Source: Agrobacterium genomosp. 13 str. CFBP 6927
GTDB lineage: Bacteria; Pseudomonadota; Alphaproteobacteria; Rhizobiales; Rhizobiaceae
Direction: 5' to 3'
NCBI GenBank assembly: GCA_900012615.1
Contig: LT009756.1
Location: forward strand, 2,637,900-2,701,899
DNA length: 64,000 nt
Under the pieces are notes generated by a model. That model did not search any database. It was not told where the DNA came from and was given only the letters and a program-made list of their open reading frames with translations. The position numbers and the translations under genes were made by a program. Positions 1 to 9,028 of the stretch are shown here, one piece after another (positions within the stretch are counted from its first letter, which is position 1; every line of letters starts with the position of its first letter).

Positions 1-503
1 TGGCGGGAACCGACCTTGACGATCAGGCCGCCGAGGATCGACGGATCGACGGTAACGGAAATCGTCACATCCTTGCCGGTAACGCTCTTCAGCGCCGCTT
101 TCAGTTCAGTTTCCTGCGCCTCGTCGAGCGCATGTGCCGAGGTAACCTCGGCGGTGATTTCGCCGCGGTGGGCGGCGGCAATGGTGCGGTAGGCGCGGAT
201 CATGCCGGGAACGGCAAAGAGACGGCGATTATTGGCAACGACCTTGAGGAAATTGACAGCAAGACCGGCGATACCGGCCTTCTCGCAGATTGCGGTGATT
301 GCCTTGAACTGATCCTCGGCGGAAAACACCGGGCTCGCAACCAGACGCTTCAAATCGTCGCTTTCGTCCAGAAGTGCGCCGAACTTATCCAGATCGGCCC
401 CAACCGCTTCGACCGCACCCGCTTCCAAAGCAAGCTCGAAAAGCGACGACGCATACCTTTCCGCTACACCGGATGTTCCATGGGAGGTGTCTGCCACGGG
501 CAC
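1..503 (-). CDS. atpH: F1Fo ATP synthase subunit delta, 3' end cut by window edge
   Basis: This is the delta (OSCP) subunit of the peripheral stalk, which holds the F1 head to the membrane sector of ATP synthase. Reading from 503, the protein begins [20 protein letters not shown] and contains the family pattern of an N-terminal helical domain ([16 protein letters not shown]) and a C-terminal segment ending in [15 protein letters not shown]. About 167 codons are visible; the family is about 186 residues, so roughly 20 C-terminal residues lie outside. The start is a GTG at 503, with only a weak AGGG upstream. I see no in-frame ATG that would fit. The gene normally leads atpHAGDC in this order, which would continue off the left edge. 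Confidence 0.95.
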   Translation of the reverse strand, partial: MPVADTSHGTSGVAERYASSLFELALEAGAVEAVGADLDKFGALLDESDDLKRLVASPVFSAEDQFKAITAICEKAGIAGLAVNFLKVVANNRRLFAVPGMIRAYRTIAAAHRGEITAEVTSAHALDEAQETELKAALKSVTGKDVTISVTVDPSILGGLIVKVGSR

Positions 504-764
504 TTTTTCCCTGCTAATCGTCCAAGATTATCAACGGTGGCGATCCACCGCATCAAATTCTTGAAATCGTTTCAATTTCCCCGAAAAAGACCGGAATTCC
601 CCCCTGCCTTTTCCCAATTTCGCGGTCCGTCTAGCATAGGACGCCGGGACTCGCAACACGCGTAATAGCGGAAAGCGCCGTTTGGGCAAGGGGGAATGCG
701 TTTAAATTTTCCGATTTCGCTCAGGATGCGGGTCTGGTGCGGCACAAAAGCCAAAAAGCCCGGC
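504..764 (-). promoter_or_regulatory. Upstream region of atpH, presumed atp operon promoter
   Basis: This 261-base gap separates atpH from the small membrane-protein gene, both on the minus strand. It should hold the atp operon promoter and the end of the upstream transcript. The only clear structure is a short dyad at 561-575 (TTGAAA, 3-base centre, TTTCAA). I could not assign -35 and -10 boxes with confidence. The short open frames here show no family features. Confidence 0.4.
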
Positions 765-1151
765 TTAGACCAGTCCGAAGACGTAGCTCAACGACAATGC
801 GGCCAGGACAAAATGCACAACCATGAGTAAGCAATTCCGCATGGTTGCGCCTCCATCTGACAGAATGGAGAGGATGCCGCCGAACACGCTGAGAGAAAAG
901 GCCGCACCGAAAGCAAGATAGACCATGGGCTGCGCCAGAAGCAGCGTTGCCGCGCCGAGACCGAGATAGAACCCGGCAAGCGAGGAGCGCACCAGCGCAT
1001 AACCATCCCTGCTCTCGCCAGCCGGCTGCAGGCCGAAGGCGCGAAGGGTAATGCCGGGTGCAAACATGAAAAACAGACCGATCGCGGCCGATATCACCGC
1101 GGCTCCAAAGGCCAGTTGCTCGCCGAATTCGGCCGGAAAGTAAAACTCCAT
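765..1151 (-). CDS. Small four-helix membrane protein, DUF4345-like
   Basis: A 128-residue integral membrane protein of unknown function. Four hydrophobic segments are visible at roughly residues 12-32, 50-72, 75-94 and 102-126. The second carries the SSLAGFYLGLGAATLLL type of sequence seen in DUF4345 proteins; that family assignment is from memory and tentative. I chose the ATG at 1151 because GGGGA lies about six bases upstream. A TTG four codons earlier is less likely. The gene sits between priA and atpH on the same strand, 80 bases after priA, and may be co-transcribed with priA. Confidence 0.7.
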   Translation of the reverse strand: MEFYFPAEFGEQLAFGAAVISAAIGLFFMFAPGITLRAFGLQPAGESRDGYALVRSSLAGFYLGLGAATLLLAQPMVYLAFGAAFSLSVFGGILSILSDGGATMRNCLLMVVHFVLAALSLSYVFGLV

Positions 1152-1231
1152 CTCGTTCCCCAAATCGTTCTTTTCGCCTGCTGCGTTATGACACGGCCAT
1201 GACAGCGGGAAAACGCCTTCATTGACAATGT

Positions 1232-3448
1232 TCAGAGGAAACTTTGCGGATCGATATCCAGCTGAACATGGACGCTGCCCCGCTCCTTCGGGCCATTGGC
1301 GAGAAGCGTCCGGAGAAAGGACTGCATGTCGGAATTGCGCCGCCCGTGCACCAGCAACCGGAAACGATGACGGCCGCGGATGAGTGCGAGCGGCGCTTCT
1401 GCCGGGCCGAGCAGCATGATGCCCGTCACCTGCGGTGCCGCCGCCCTCAAGCCCCGCGCATGGGTTTCGGCCTCCGCACGCGTATCGGCGGAGACAATAA
1501 CCGAGGCAAGACGCCCGAAGGGCGGCAGGACGGCTTTTTCCCGCTCGACGATCTCCCTTTCGTAAAAGGCCGAGGCATCACCTGAAACGATTGCCTGCAT
1601 CACGGGATGCTGCGGCTGATAGGTCTGCAGCAGGCCATGGCTCTTCAACCCCGTGCGCCCTGCGCGCCCCGTAACCTGCGACAATAGCTGAAACGTTCGC
1701 TCCGCCGCACGCGGATCGCCATTGGCAAGGCCGAGATCGGCATCAACGATGCCCACCAGCGTCATCAGCGGAAAATTATGTCCCTTGGCGACGAGCTGCG
1801 TGCCGATCACGATATCGGCCTCGCCCTTGACGATCGCCTCCAGCTCCAGCCGCAGGCGCTTGACGCCCATGAGATCGGAGGAAAGCACGATGGTGCGGGC
1901 CTCGGGGAAATGTTTTTCCACCTCCTCGGCGATGCGCTCCACACCCGGCCCGCAGGCCACCAGATGATCGAAGGTGCCGCATTCCGGGCAATGGTCGGGC
2001 GTCGGCTCGCTGTGGCCGCACTGGTGGCATTGCAATTGATTGCGGAAACGGTGCTCCACCAGCCAACTGGAACATTGCGGGCACTGGAAACGATGGCCGC
2101 AGACCCGGCAGAGCGTCAGCGGCGCATAACCGCGGCGATTGAGGAAAAGCAGAGCCTGCTCGCCTTTCTCGATCGTCTTGCCGATGCCGCGCAGCAGGAC
2201 GGGTGACAGAAACCCTCCCCTTTCCGGCGGATGACGGCGCATATCGACAAGGTGCAGATCGGGCATAGCCGCATCGCCGAACCGCGTGTGCAGGTGAATG
2301 GTGTTGTAACGCCCCGAACTGCCGTTGACCTGGCTTTCGACCGATGGCGTGGCCGACACCAGCACGACAGGGAATTCCGCGATCCGCGCTCTCACGACCG
2401 CCATGTCGCGGGCATTATAATAGACGCGGTCCTCCTGCTTGTAGGCCGGGTCGTGCTCTTCATCGACGATGATCAGACCGAGATTGTCGAAAGGCAGAAA
2501 AAGTGCCGAGCGCGCGCCCGCCACCACCTTCACCTCGCCCGTCACCGCCTGCCGCCAGACCTTTTCCCGCATGCGAGGCGACAGGTCCGAATGCCACTCC
2601 GCCGGTTTGGCGCCGAAACGATCCTGAAAGCGTTCAAGAAAGGCCGCCGTCAACGCGATTTCAGGCAACAGGATGAGAACCTGCTTGCCCTGACGGAGCG
2701 TCTCGGCCACAGCTTCGAAATAGACCTCGGTCTTGCCAGAGCCGGTCACGCCATCGATCAGCGAGACATGAAACCCGCCCTTGCGTACATCTTCAAGGAT
2801 TTCTGAAGCGGCCTGTTTCTGCGGGCCTTCAAGACGCGGCTCGACATAGTCAGGATCGGGCTCGGCCACGACAGGCGGCGCCGGCAGAAACACCGTCTCG
2901 AATACGCCCTGCTTGACAAGGCCATCGATGACGCTGGTTGAAACGCCGGCGGCATGGGCAAGCCCGCTCTTCGTCCAGCCATGCCCCTCTGCCGCCAGTT
3001 CCATCACCCGCTCGCGGGCGGGGGTAAGGCGCTCCGGCCTGCCTTCGGTCAACCGAAGGCCCTCGATCATCGGTTCTGGATCGAAGGCGGCGGGCGCTCG
3101 AAGCGCCATGCGCGCCACGAGACCGGGGGGCGAAAGCGTATAGGCGGCGACCCAGTCCACGAAACGGCGCATCTCCGCCTTCAGCGGCGGGCACTCGAAA
3201 CTCTTGGAAATGGGCCGCAGTTTCTTCGGGTCGACGCTCTTCTCTCCGGCATCGTCCCACACCACGCCGAAGACCTGCCGCGGGCCGAGCGGCACCTGAA
3301 CGACGGAGCCCGTCTCCACCACCATATCTTCAGGCACGGCGTAGCTATAGGGTCCCGGCGCCGGCATGGGCACGAGAACGGGCACCGTGCGCGTGGGCGA
3401 CGGCGGGTCGAACAGAGCCCCAAACAGATCGGACGAATCTTTTGCCAT
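1232..3448 (-). CDS. priA: Primosomal protein N' (replication restart helicase PriA)
   Basis: PriA is a 3'-to-5' superfamily 2 helicase that binds stalled forks and reloads the replisome. The 738-residue protein has the N-terminal DNA-binding domain (PVPGPYSYAVPE-like region), Walker A at GVTGSGKTEVYFEAV, the DEEH box (IIVDEEHDPAYKQED), and a zinc domain with paired cysteines (CRVCGHRFQCPQC, CHQCGHSEPTPDHCPEC) followed by helicase motifs V-VI (GTQLVAKGHNFP, QVTGRAGR). Length matches the usual 730 residues. I prefer the ATG at 3448 (MAKDSSDLFG). A GTG at 3523 would add 25 residues that look unlike PriA. The gene is divergent from xerC. Confidence 0.96.
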   Translation of the reverse strand: MAKDSSDLFGALFDPPSPTRTVPVLVPMPAPGPYSYAVPEDMVVETGSVVQVPLGPRQVFGVVWDDAGEKSVDPKKLRPISKSFECPPLKAEMRRFVDWVAAYTLSPPGLVARMALRAPAAFDPEPMIEGLRLTEGRPERLTPARERVMELAAEGHGWTKSGLAHAAGVSTSVIDGLVKQGVFETVFLPAPPVVAEPDPDYVEPRLEGPQKQAASEILEDVRKGGFHVSLIDGVTGSGKTEVYFEAVAETLRQGKQVLILLPEIALTAAFLERFQDRFGAKPAEWHSDLSPRMREKVWRQAVTGEVKVVAGARSALFLPFDNLGLIIVDEEHDPAYKQEDRVYYNARDMAVVRARIAEFPVVLVSATPSVESQVNGSSGRYNTIHLHTRFGDAAMPDLHLVDMRRHPPERGGFLSPVLLRGIGKTIEKGEQALLFLNRRGYAPLTLCRVCGHRFQCPQCSSWLVEHRFRNQLQCHQCGHSEPTPDHCPECGTFDHLVACGPGVERIAEEVEKHFPEARTIVLSSDLMGVKRLRLELEAIVKGEADIVIGTQLVAKGHNFPLMTLVGIVDADLGLANGDPRAAERTFQLLSQVTGRAGRTGLKSHGLLQTYQPQHPVMQAIVSGDASAFYEREIVEREKAVLPPFGRLASVIVSADTRAEAETHARGLRAAAPQVTGIMLLGPAEAPLALIRGRHRFRLLVHGRRNSDMQSFLRTLLANGPKERGSVHVQLDIDPQSFL

Positions 3449-3581
3449 GATGTGGCGACCATGCCCCGGCGACAGGAAAAAGGAAACCGCCCGGATGTAG
3501 TGGGCGCGCCTTGCAAAGTCCACCTCTTAACCAAATGCTGACCATAAGGGCATAGCTTCGAGTTATGGAATGGAGCGCCGT

Positions 3582-4517
3582 GTGACCGAAATCCTGACAT
3601 TTGCCCAAGCCGATCTTTTGAACGAACGCCAGTCCTGGCTCGCCGCCCTCGCCGGCGAACGCCGGCTTTCCGACAATACCGTCGAGGCATATGAACGCGA
3701 CACCCGCCAGTTCCTGACCTTTCTCACGGGTTACATCGGCAAGCCCGCAGCCATCGCCGATATAGCTGATTTGCGCCCGGTCGATCTTCGCGCCTTTCTG
3801 GCCAGCCGCCGCAAGGAAGGCGCCGGTGCGCGGTCACTGGGCAGACACCTGGCAGGCCTGCGGTCGCTTCTTCACCACCTCCAGAAAAAAGGCCTCGTAA
3901 ATGCCGCCGGTGCTACCGCCATGCGCGCGCCGAAACAGCCGAAATCACTGCCGAAACCGCTCACCGACCGGCAGGCGCTGAAGATCACCACCACCGAGGC
4001 GCAGTTGAACGAAGAGCCCTGGATCGCCGCCCGCAACGCCGCTGTCCTTTCACTTTTATACGGCTGTGGCCTTCGCATTTCCGAAGCCCTTGGGCTGATC
4101 CCGGCCGATTTTCCACCCGGCGCCCGCAGCCTTCGCATCACCGGCAAAGGCAACAAGACCCGGATCGTTCCCCTGCTGGCGGTGGTGACGGAAGCGGTCG
4201 AAGCCTATAAAAAGCTTTGCCCCTATCATCTGGCAGCGGACGAGCCGCTATTCCTCGGTGCGCGCGGCGGCAAGTTGCAGCCCGCCATCATCCAGCGCGA
4301 GATGCAGAAATTGCGCGGCGCTTTCGGTCTGCCGGAAAATGCGACGCCACATGCCCTGCGCCATTCCTTCGCCACCCATCTTCTGGCCGGCGGCGGCGAT
4401 TTGCGCACCATTCAGGAACTGCTCGGCCATGCCAGCCTTTCCACCACCCAGATCTATACCGGCGTCGACACCGCAAGATTGCTGGAAATCTACGATAAAG
4501 CCCACCCCCGCGCATGA
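3582..4517 (+). CDS. xerC: Site-specific tyrosine recombinase XerC
   Basis: Tyrosine recombinase that, with XerD at dif, resolves chromosome dimers. The protein has the N-terminal SAM-like core-binding domain (LSDNTVEAYERDTRQFLTFL, residues about 25-110) and the catalytic domain with Arg in CGLRISEAL, Lys in ITGKGNKTR, HxxR in HALRHS, the second His in LLGHASLSTT, and the nucleophile Tyr in QIYTGVD. All catalytic residues are present. The GTG at 3582 has GGAG six bases upstream. An ATG four codons earlier (3570) is the alternative. The solitary chromosomal position beside priA, with no integrated element, fits a housekeeping Xer protein rather than a phage integrase. Choosing XerC over XerD rests on context and general resemblance. 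Confidence 0.88.
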   Translation: MTEILTFAQADLLNERQSWLAALAGERRLSDNTVEAYERDTRQFLTFLTGYIGKPAAIADIADLRPVDLRAFLASRRKEGAGARSLGRHLAGLRSLLHHLQKKGLVNAAGATAMRAPKQPKSLPKPLTDRQALKITTTEAQLNEEPWIAARNAAVLSLLYGCGLRISEALGLIPADFPPGARSLRITGKGNKTRIVPLLAVVTEAVEAYKKLCPYHLAADEPLFLGARGGKLQPAIIQREMQKLRGAFGLPENATPHALRHSFATHLLAGGGDLRTIQELLGHASLSTTQIYTGVDTARLLEIYDKAHPRA

Positions 4518-4588
4518 GATGAGAAATGGTTAACCATAACCATTAACCAGACATCCAAGCCACCGTTCTATAAGCAAGCAAGAACCGG

Positions 4589-5692
4589 ATGGTACCTATG
4601 CAAAGCCTTATAAAGCCACAAAATCTCACCGCCACCCTGATGGGCAAGACCGGCGACGCCATGCTCTGGTTGCTCGCAGCCATTCATGTCACAGCCGTTG
4701 CCATCCTGCTCGCGACGTTGCTGTCGCTGGGTGAGGCGCAGGCCGCCGAACAGGAGATAAGCTGCACCGGCAACGACATCCTCGTGGAAATGCGCAAAAG
4801 CGATCCGCAGGGCTTTGCGAAGATCGAACAGGAAGCAGCCGCAATCCCCAACGGCAAGGGCAATTTCTGGCGCATCGAAAAAGCCGGAACGGAACCCTCC
4901 TTTCTTCTCGGCACCATGCACATCACGGATCCGCGCGTTCTCGGCATGCCGACCGCTGCCGCACCCGCTTTCGAGACCTCCGCGACGGTCATCGTGGAAT
5001 CGGACGAAATCGTCGATGACAAGAAGATCGCCGCATCGCTGTTGACCCGACCCGAGCTCACCATGTTTCTGGACGGCAAATCAATCACCGACATCCTGTC
5101 GCCCGAAAATGTCGCCCGTCTTGAAAAGGGCCTTAAGGAACGTGGCATTCCGTTGAATGCCGTTTCGCGCATGAAGCCCTGGATGCTGTCGAGCTTCGTG
5201 GCCCTGCCCGCCTGCGAATTCGCCCGCAAGGCCACCGGCCTGTCCTTTCTCGACAAGAAGCTGGCCGAAGATGCGCTCGCAGATGGAAAACGTCTCGTCG
5301 GGCTGGAGACCATGGTTGAACAGCTGACGGCCATGTCCGAACTGCCAATGGAATTTCATCTGCAGGCGCTGATTGAAACGCTCGAACTGGGCGACCGCAT
5401 GGATGACATCATGACGACCATGACCGATCTCTACGTCAGCGGCGATATCGGCATGACGATGCCGATGCTGAAAAGCCTCGACACCAAAAAGCCGGCAGAG
5501 GGCGACCAGGGTTACGCCGCCTTCGAGCAACGCATCATCACCGACCGCAATCATGTCATGGCGGATCGGGCGGCCCCGGAGCTTGGAAAGGGAAATGTCT
5601 TCATGGCCGTCGGCGCCCTGCATCTGCCGGGCGAGGAAGGCGTTGTCGAACTCCTGCGCGCGCAGGGATTCACACTGACACGCGTCGACTAA
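4589..5692 (+). CDS. TraB/GumN family protein
   Basis: A 367-residue exported protein of the TraB/GumN family, whose members resemble metal-dependent (Tiki-like) proteases; the cellular role in bacteria is not settled. The family signatures are FLLGTMHITDPRV near residue 108 and GALHLPGEEGVVELLRAQGF at the C-terminus, each with the conserved histidine. A hydrophobic segment (MLWLLAAIHVTAVAILLATLL, about residues 27-47) followed by AQAAEQ looks like a signal peptide with a long n-region. The true start may therefore be one of the later methionines (4598 or 4640). It faces the DUF2867 gene tail to tail, 9 bases apart. Confidence 0.85.
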   Translation: MVPMQSLIKPQNLTATLMGKTGDAMLWLLAAIHVTAVAILLATLLSLGEAQAAEQEISCTGNDILVEMRKSDPQGFAKIEQEAAAIPNGKGNFWRIEKAGTEPSFLLGTMHITDPRVLGMPTAAAPAFETSATVIVESDEIVDDKKIAASLLTRPELTMFLDGKSITDILSPENVARLEKGLKERGIPLNAVSRMKPWMLSSFVALPACEFARKATGLSFLDKKLAEDALADGKRLVGLETMVEQLTAMSELPMEFHLQALIETLELGDRMDDIMTTMTDLYVSGDIGMTMPMLKSLDTKKPAEGDQGYAAFEQRIITDRNHVMADRAAPELGKGNVFMAVGALHLPGEEGVVELLRAQGFTLTRVD

Positions 5693-5701
5693 AACCTGCG
5701 T

Positions 5702-6199
5702 CTACCTGACGGGCTGGATATCCCTGCAGAGAGGTCGCATTGTCGCTGGCACGATGCGGCGGTGAAACGGCCCGACGGCAAGAAGATACAGCCTTCCGAA
5801 CAGGTTCTTGCGTCTGACGATGGTCGTGACATTGACCAGCTGGTGCTTCCCTTTGTCTTCAAGGTCGATGATGATCCGGAAATCGAGATGACGGTCATCG
5901 AAGCCCAGCACCGTTCGCTCGGGCGTGGAGGACAGGACGGGAAACCCGCCCGCTGATGTGCCTGCCGCCAGCTCGACCGTTTTTAAACCGAAAAACGAAA
6001 CGATACGGTTGCGAAGCACCATGAGACCGCTGATCCACGCCGGAGGATGATCGAGAAGAAGTCTGCTCACGTCGAGTGATGACGATTGCGGCCTTATCAT
6101 CTCTCCCTGAAAGCAATCCCGCCAGTCAGCGCCCGGCAATATGTCTTCGCAATCCCGCATCCTCGATCCCCGACCGCCTGATGCGGCAAGGCTCATCAT
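5702..6199 (-). CDS. DUF2867 family protein
   Basis: A 165-residue protein with the DUF2867 layout: DWRDCFQGEMI near the N-terminus, LLDHPPAWISGLMVLRNRIV in the middle, then GFDDRHLDFRIIIDLED and a C-terminal VTTIVRRKNLFGRLYLLAVGPFHRRIVP. The arginine-rich C-terminal block is the most recognisable part. No signal peptide is obvious. Function is unknown; relatives of this domain occur fused to or beside SRPBCC-like proteins. Start is uncertain: two adjacent ATGs at 6199 and 6196 follow AAGGCGG, and later starts (MRDCED) are possible. It is 72 bases upstream of no co-directional partner other than being followed on its 3' side by the convergent TraB/GumN gene, so it is probably the last gene of its transcript. 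Confidence 0.8.
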   Translation of the reverse strand: MMSLAASGGRGSRMRDCEDILPGADWRDCFQGEMIRPQSSSLDVSRLLLDHPPAWISGLMVLRNRIVSFFGLKTVELAAGTSAGGFPVLSSTPERTVLGFDDRHLDFRIIIDLEDKGKHQLVNVTTIVRRKNLFGRLYLLAVGPFHRRIVPATMRPLCRDIQPVR

Positions 6200-6271
6200 C
6201 CGCCTTTTCCGGCGGCAGAAAACGCGACAAAGCGCCGCCGCTCGCCGAAGGAGCGGCAGAACCTGAAGCGG

Positions 6272-6772
6272 CTAGCCGTGCGTCATGCGCTTCAGGACAT
6301 TGGTGCGCCAGTAGAACTGATGAACCAGAACGGCTGCGACATGGCCGACGATCAACACCCACATCAGCGCCTTGAACGGGCCGGAATGCAGCTGCCCGGC
6401 CGCCTGAGCACCGAAATAATAGGCCGCGATACCGGAGAGAGGCAGGGCAAAGAACAGCGCATAAAAGGTGAAATGCGCCACTTTGGCGGCGATCTGAAAC
6501 GGCCGCGGCTCCGCGGCGGCATGCGGCGGCACACCCTGGAAGAAGCGCAGACAGAGGCGCAGAAGCGCAAGCAACAGAATGGCAAAACCAACATAGGCGT
6601 GAATATTGGCCGAGGAGATTTGATCCGGCGTCAATGTTTCGCCCCGCCGCATCAGCCGGTAGGCATGGGCCATGGCATCGGGAAACAGCAGATTGAAGAA
6701 GATCAGAAGTGCCATTGCCCAGTGAATGACACGCTGCGGAACAGAGAAGGAAACTTGACTGGAATATGCCAT
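6272..6772 (-). CDS. Cytochrome b561 family protein
   Basis: A 166-residue inner-membrane dihaem cytochrome b of the bacterial b561 (CybB-like) family, expected to pass electrons between quinol and a partner such as superoxide or a soluble carrier. Four transmembrane helices are visible, with candidate haem ligands His in VIHWAMALLIFF, NIHAYVGFAILLL, KVAHFTFYALFF and VGHVAAVLVHQFYW. The start at 6772 (MAYSSQVSFS) has AAAAGG seven bases upstream; a TTG six codons earlier lacks support. The stop lies 72 bases before the DUF2867 start, so the two may share a transcript. The gene lies behind the terminator of lpdA and so probably has its own promoter at about 6780-6820. Confidence 0.9.
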   Translation of the reverse strand: MAYSSQVSFSVPQRVIHWAMALLIFFNLLFPDAMAHAYRLMRRGETLTPDQISSANIHAYVGFAILLLALLRLCLRFFQGVPPHAAAEPRPFQIAAKVAHFTFYALFFALPLSGIAAYYFGAQAAGQLHSGPFKALMWVLIVGHVAAVLVHQFYWRTNVLKRMTHG

Positions 6773-6816
6773 TTTATTGCCTTTTATCAAAAGGTTAGAT
6801 TGGCTATGGCATAAGT

Positions 6817-6851
6817 ATGGAAAACCCCGGCCTGCATGGCAAGCCGGGGTT
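6817..6851 (-). terminator. Terminator after lpdA
   Basis: A 9-base-pair stem (AACCCCGGC at 6823-6831 with GCCGGGGTT at 6843-6851, 11-base loop) is followed on the minus strand by TTCC. It lies 49 bases after the lpdA stop and before the cytochrome b561 gene, so it closes the mdh-suc-lpdA block. Confidence 0.75.
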
Positions 6852-6899
6852 AAGCAGATGACTGAAATTTAATATTGGAGCGCCTGGCTCCAAAACCAA

Positions 6900-8306
6900 T
6901 CACATATGGATCGGCTTGAAGAAGGTCGCGAGCGCTGCTTCCTTCACCGCTTCCGACATGGTCGGATGCGCATGGCAGGTGCGGCCGAGATCTTCCGAAG
7001 AACCGCCGAATTCCATCAGCACGGTGATCTCGTGGATCATTTCACCAGCGCCGAAACCGACGATGTGGCCGCCGAGAACCCGGTCGGTTTCCTTGTCTGC
7101 AAGGATCTTCACGAAACCATCCGTCACCTGCATGGCGCGGGCGCGGCCATTGGCGGTGAAGGGGAACTTGCCGACCTTGTAGGCGATACCAGCGGCCTTC
7201 AGCTCCTCTTCGGTCTTGCCGACGGAAGCGATTTCAGGCTGCGTATAGACCACGGCCGGAATGACATCGTAATTCACATGGCCACGCTGGCCGGCGAGGA
7301 TTTCCGCAAGCGCAACGCCCTCGTCTTCCGCCTTGTGCGCCAGCATCGGACCCTTCACCACGTCGCCGATCGCATAGATGCCGTCGACATTGGTCTTGTA
7401 GTGACCGTCGATTTCGACACGGCCACGGCTGTCCAGCACGACGCCGGCTTCCGCAAGGCCGAGACCTTCGGTGTAGGGCTTGCGGCCGGTGGAGATCAGC
7501 ACGACATTTGCTTCCAGCGTTTCGGCAGCGCCGCCCTTGACCGGTTCGAACACAACCTTTGCACCGGCAGCGGTCTTTTCAACGGCCGTCACCTTGGCGC
7601 CGAGCTTGAAATCGAGACCCTGCTTGGCGAGCAGACGCTGGGCCTGCTTGGAAACTTCGCTATCCATGCCGCCGAGAATATTGTCGAGATATTCGACGAC
7701 GGTCACCTTGGCGCCGAGGCGCGACCAGACCGAGCCGAGCTCGAGGCCGATGACACCGCCGCCGACGACGATCAGCTTTTCCGGAACCTTGGAAAGAGCG
7801 ATCGCGCCAGTGGAGGAGACGATGACGTTTTCATCGATATCAACCTGAACGCCGGGAATGCCGGCGACATCCGAACCCGTGGCGATGACGATGTTCTTCG
7901 CCTCGATCTCCTGCGTCTCACCCTTGTCGTTGGTGACGGAAACCTTGCCGGCGGAAACCACCTTGCCGGTGCCCTGGAAGGCATCGATCTTGTTCTTCTT
8001 GAACAGGAAGGCGACGCCGTCGACATTGGCCTTCACCACGCCGTCCTTGTGGCCCATCATCTTTTCAAGGTTCAGCTTCGGAGCGGCAACTTCGATACCG
8101 AGCGTATCGACGCCATGGGCGACATGCGCGAAGGTTTCTGACGCATGCAGCAGCGCCTTGGAAGGGATGCAGCCGACATTGAGGCAGGTGCCGCCATAGG
8201 TCGCGCGCTTTTCGATGACAGCGACCTTCAGGCCGAGCTGTGCCGCCTTGACCGCGCAAACATAACCGCCGGGACCCGTACCGATTACAACTACATCATA
8301 TGCCAT
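6900..8306 (-). CDS. lpdA: Dihydrolipoyl dehydrogenase (E3)
   Basis: E3 flavoprotein that reoxidises the dihydrolipoyl group of the 2-oxoglutarate dehydrogenase complex with NAD+. The 468-residue protein starts with the FAD Rossmann motif GTGPGGYVCAVKAAQLG, carries the redox disulphide in GGTCLNVGCIPSKALL (residues about 40-55), the NAD motif VVGGGVIGLELGSVW near 180, the FAD motif GIYAIGDVVKGPMLAHKAEDEG near 310 and the active-site His-Glu region CHAHPTMSEAVKEAAL at the C-terminus. Length is standard. It ends the suc block, 64 bases after the LysE-type gene, which argues for it being the E3 that serves SucAB rather than pyruvate dehydrogenase. Confidence 0.97.
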   Translation of the reverse strand: MAYDVVVIGTGPGGYVCAVKAAQLGLKVAVIEKRATYGGTCLNVGCIPSKALLHASETFAHVAHGVDTLGIEVAAPKLNLEKMMGHKDGVVKANVDGVAFLFKKNKIDAFQGTGKVVSAGKVSVTNDKGETQEIEAKNIVIATGSDVAGIPGVQVDIDENVIVSSTGAIALSKVPEKLIVVGGGVIGLELGSVWSRLGAKVTVVEYLDNILGGMDSEVSKQAQRLLAKQGLDFKLGAKVTAVEKTAAGAKVVFEPVKGGAAETLEANVVLISTGRKPYTEGLGLAEAGVVLDSRGRVEIDGHYKTNVDGIYAIGDVVKGPMLAHKAEDEGVALAEILAGQRGHVNYDVIPAVVYTQPEIASVGKTEEELKAAGIAYKVGKFPFTANGRARAMQVTDGFVKILADKETDRVLGGHIVGFGAGEMIHEITVLMEFGGSSEDLGRTCHAHPTMSEAVKEAALATFFKPIHM

Positions 8307-8370
8307 GTTTCTGTTCCTGATTGATATCGGGCAGGATTTTGAACCGCCCTGCTTCCGTTTGACCTGAAAC

Positions 8371-9015
8371 TCAGGCCGCTTTTTCCGTTGCTAGTTTTAT
8401 ACCGAGTGCGATGAAGACCACGCCGCTGGTGCGGTCGATCCATTGGCTGGCGCGCTGAAATGCGGCGCGCATGCGGGGCGTCGTCATGAACAGGCTGACC
8501 CCGACGAACCACAGGATAAGGCAGCTTGCCATGACGAGGCCGTATCCGAATTTGATGGTGACGGGCGTATGCGCATGAACCACCGTCGAAAAGATCGACA
8601 GGAAGAAAAACACCGGCTTGGGATTGAGCGCATTGGCGGCAAAACCGAGCGTGAAGGCCTTGAGCGCGGTCTGCCTGCTTTTGACCGGCACGACACCATC
8701 CGCACCGACCTCCGGCAATTCGGTCTTGCCGGCGCGCAGCGCCTTGATGCCGATATAGATGAGATAGGCAACACCCAGCCATTTGACGATATTAAAGAGA
8801 TAGATCGACTGGGAAATGATGAGACCAAGTCCAAGGATCGTATAGGTGACGTGGAACATCAGCGATGTGCCCACGCCGAAGCTGGTGATGATGGCCTGTT
8901 TTCGCCCATGTACCATGGCCTGACGCATGACCATCGCCAGATCGGCGCCGGGCGAGACGATTGCGAAAGCGAAGATCGCCATCAGGGATGCAAGTTCGAT
9001 CAAATACTGATGCAT
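8371..9015 (-). CDS. LysE/RhtB family amino-acid exporter
   Basis: A 214-residue inner-membrane translocator of the LysE superfamily. The N-terminal helix ends with FAIVSPGADLAMVMRQAMVHGRKQAIITSFG, the LysE signature with the P-G-P/A-D element, and there are about six hydrophobic segments in total. The exported substrate cannot be read from sequence; amino acids such as threonine or homoserine are usual for relatives. It lies inside the 2-oxoglutarate dehydrogenase block, 13 bases after the MAPEG gene and 64 before lpdA, and is presumably co-transcribed. Confidence 0.88.
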   Translation of the reverse strand: MHQYLIELASLMAIFAFAIVSPGADLAMVMRQAMVHGRKQAIITSFGVGTSLMFHVTYTILGLGLIISQSIYLFNIVKWLGVAYLIYIGIKALRAGKTELPEVGADGVVPVKSRQTALKAFTLGFAANALNPKPVFFFLSIFSTVVHAHTPVTIKFGYGLVMASCLILWFVGVSLFMTTPRMRAAFQRASQWIDRTSGVVFIALGIKLATEKAA

Positions 9016-9028
9016 CGGAAACCAGCCT

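Noticed and set aside
3582..4517. Tyrosine recombinase as a sign of an integrated element
   Set aside because: No phage or transposon genes, attachment repeats or tRNA lie nearby; the protein is a housekeeping XerC type.
4530..4548. TTAACC-ATAACC-ATTAACC as a CtrA site
   Set aside because: The two TTAA half sites are nine bases apart, not the required seven.
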